From: Candidatus Schekmanbacteria bacterium
GTDB taxonomy: Bacteria; CSSED10-310; JACPHN01
Assembly (NCBI GenBank): GCA_016188575.1
Contig: JACPHN010000059.1
Span: 1 to 42,289, forward strand
Direction of reading: 5' to 3'
DNA length: 42,289 nucleotides
In this document: positions 42,143-42,289 of the stretch, piece by piece
How the letters are laid out: each line of letters starts with the position of its first letter
How positions within the stretch are numbered: the first letter of the stretch is position 1
Made by a program: the position numbers and the translations under genes
Notes under the pieces: model-generated
The model's database searches: none
Told to the model about the DNA's origin: nothing
What the model saw: only the letters and a program-made list of their open reading frames with translations

Positions 42143-42289
42143 GTGAACAACTTCGGCGAGAAGGTCAGCTTCATCTGGTCGGTGGCCGACCTGCTGCGCG
42201 GTCCCTACCGGCCGAACCAGTACAAGGACGTCATGCTCCCCATGACCGTCCTGCGGCGCCTCGACTGCGTGCTGGAGCCGACCAAGGAC
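42143..42289 (+). CDS. hsdM: HsdM type I restriction-modification methyltransferase, N-terminus (runs off the window)
   Basis: The 49 visible codons, from GTG 42143 (in-frame stop TAA at 42137-42139), read NNFGEKVSFIWSVADLLRG then YRPNQYKDVMLPMTVLRRLD. This is the conserved N-terminal helical domain of HsdM, the modification subunit that methylates adenine with HsdS. Only the beginning is in the window; the methyltransferase core and the hsdS and hsdR genes would lie to the right. The proximity of a transposase remnant fits a mobile or defence-type locus. Confidence 0.9.
   Translation, partial: MNNFGEKVSFIWSVADLLRGPYRPNQYKDVMLPMTVLRRLDCVLEPTKD

Overview
The window is GC-rich, densely coded bacterial chromosome. 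It has two-component systems, many secreted or lipid-anchored beta-propeller proteins, a multiheme cytochrome module, VWA, CUB and hemopexin domains, and beta-oxidation-type enzymes. This suggests a Deltaproteobacteria-like lineage in the broad sense (Desulfobacterota, Myxococcota or Binatota type). That assignment is inference; no rRNA or marker gene is present. No tRNA, rRNA or CRISPR array was seen.

Layout: (1) 1-572, edge of an IscB element: the start of an IscB nuclease (PLMP-like plus RuvC-I) and, upstream of it, a structured region placed where an omega-RNA should lie. (2) 629-8203, minus-strand operon: a sigma54-type regulator with a changed GAFTGA loop, an acetoacetate-decarboxylase-family enzyme, two overlapping acyl-CoA dehydrogenase genes (one lacking the catalytic Glu), and a pseudo-receiver/PilZ/HEAT protein; a PLP decarboxylase diverges from it. 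(3) 9603-15469, electron-transfer operon: a monoheme cytochrome c, a 13-heme cytochrome c fused to a cytochrome b membrane domain (CbcL-like), a 6-heme NapC/NirT-like membrane cytochrome, and a propeller lipoprotein. (4) 16220-21272: histidine kinase/response regulator pair, a VWA protein, a thioesterase and a Ca-binding-motif protein. (5) 21479-31884: two propeller proteins, a GT87-like membrane protein, an M42 peptidase, a saccharopine-dehydrogenase-like enzyme, a VWA protein and a CUB-hemopexin-M23-like exoprotein. (6) 31881-35971: a tight five-gene operon UbiD, HAD phosphatase, aconitase X large, aconitase X small, UbiX. (7) 36058-41528: a PKD membrane protein, a strong terminator, a permuted-papain-like exoprotein, an HEXXH/beta-barrel-like protein and a CoA-type Nudix hydrolase. 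(8) 41674-42289: a transposase remnant and the start of an HsdM type I methyltransferase.

The most notable system is the AcnX-UbiD-UbiX operon. In archaea, aconitase X (phosphomevalonate dehydratase) and a UbiD-type decarboxylase, with the prenyl-FMN cofactor made by UbiX, carry out the anhydromevalonate phosphate route to isopentenyl phosphate. Here the whole dehydration/decarboxylation set, cofactor maker included, lies in one bacterial-looking operon with a HAD phosphatase. The IscB/omega-RNA edge and the probable heteromeric acyl-CoA dehydrogenase are the next most interesting.
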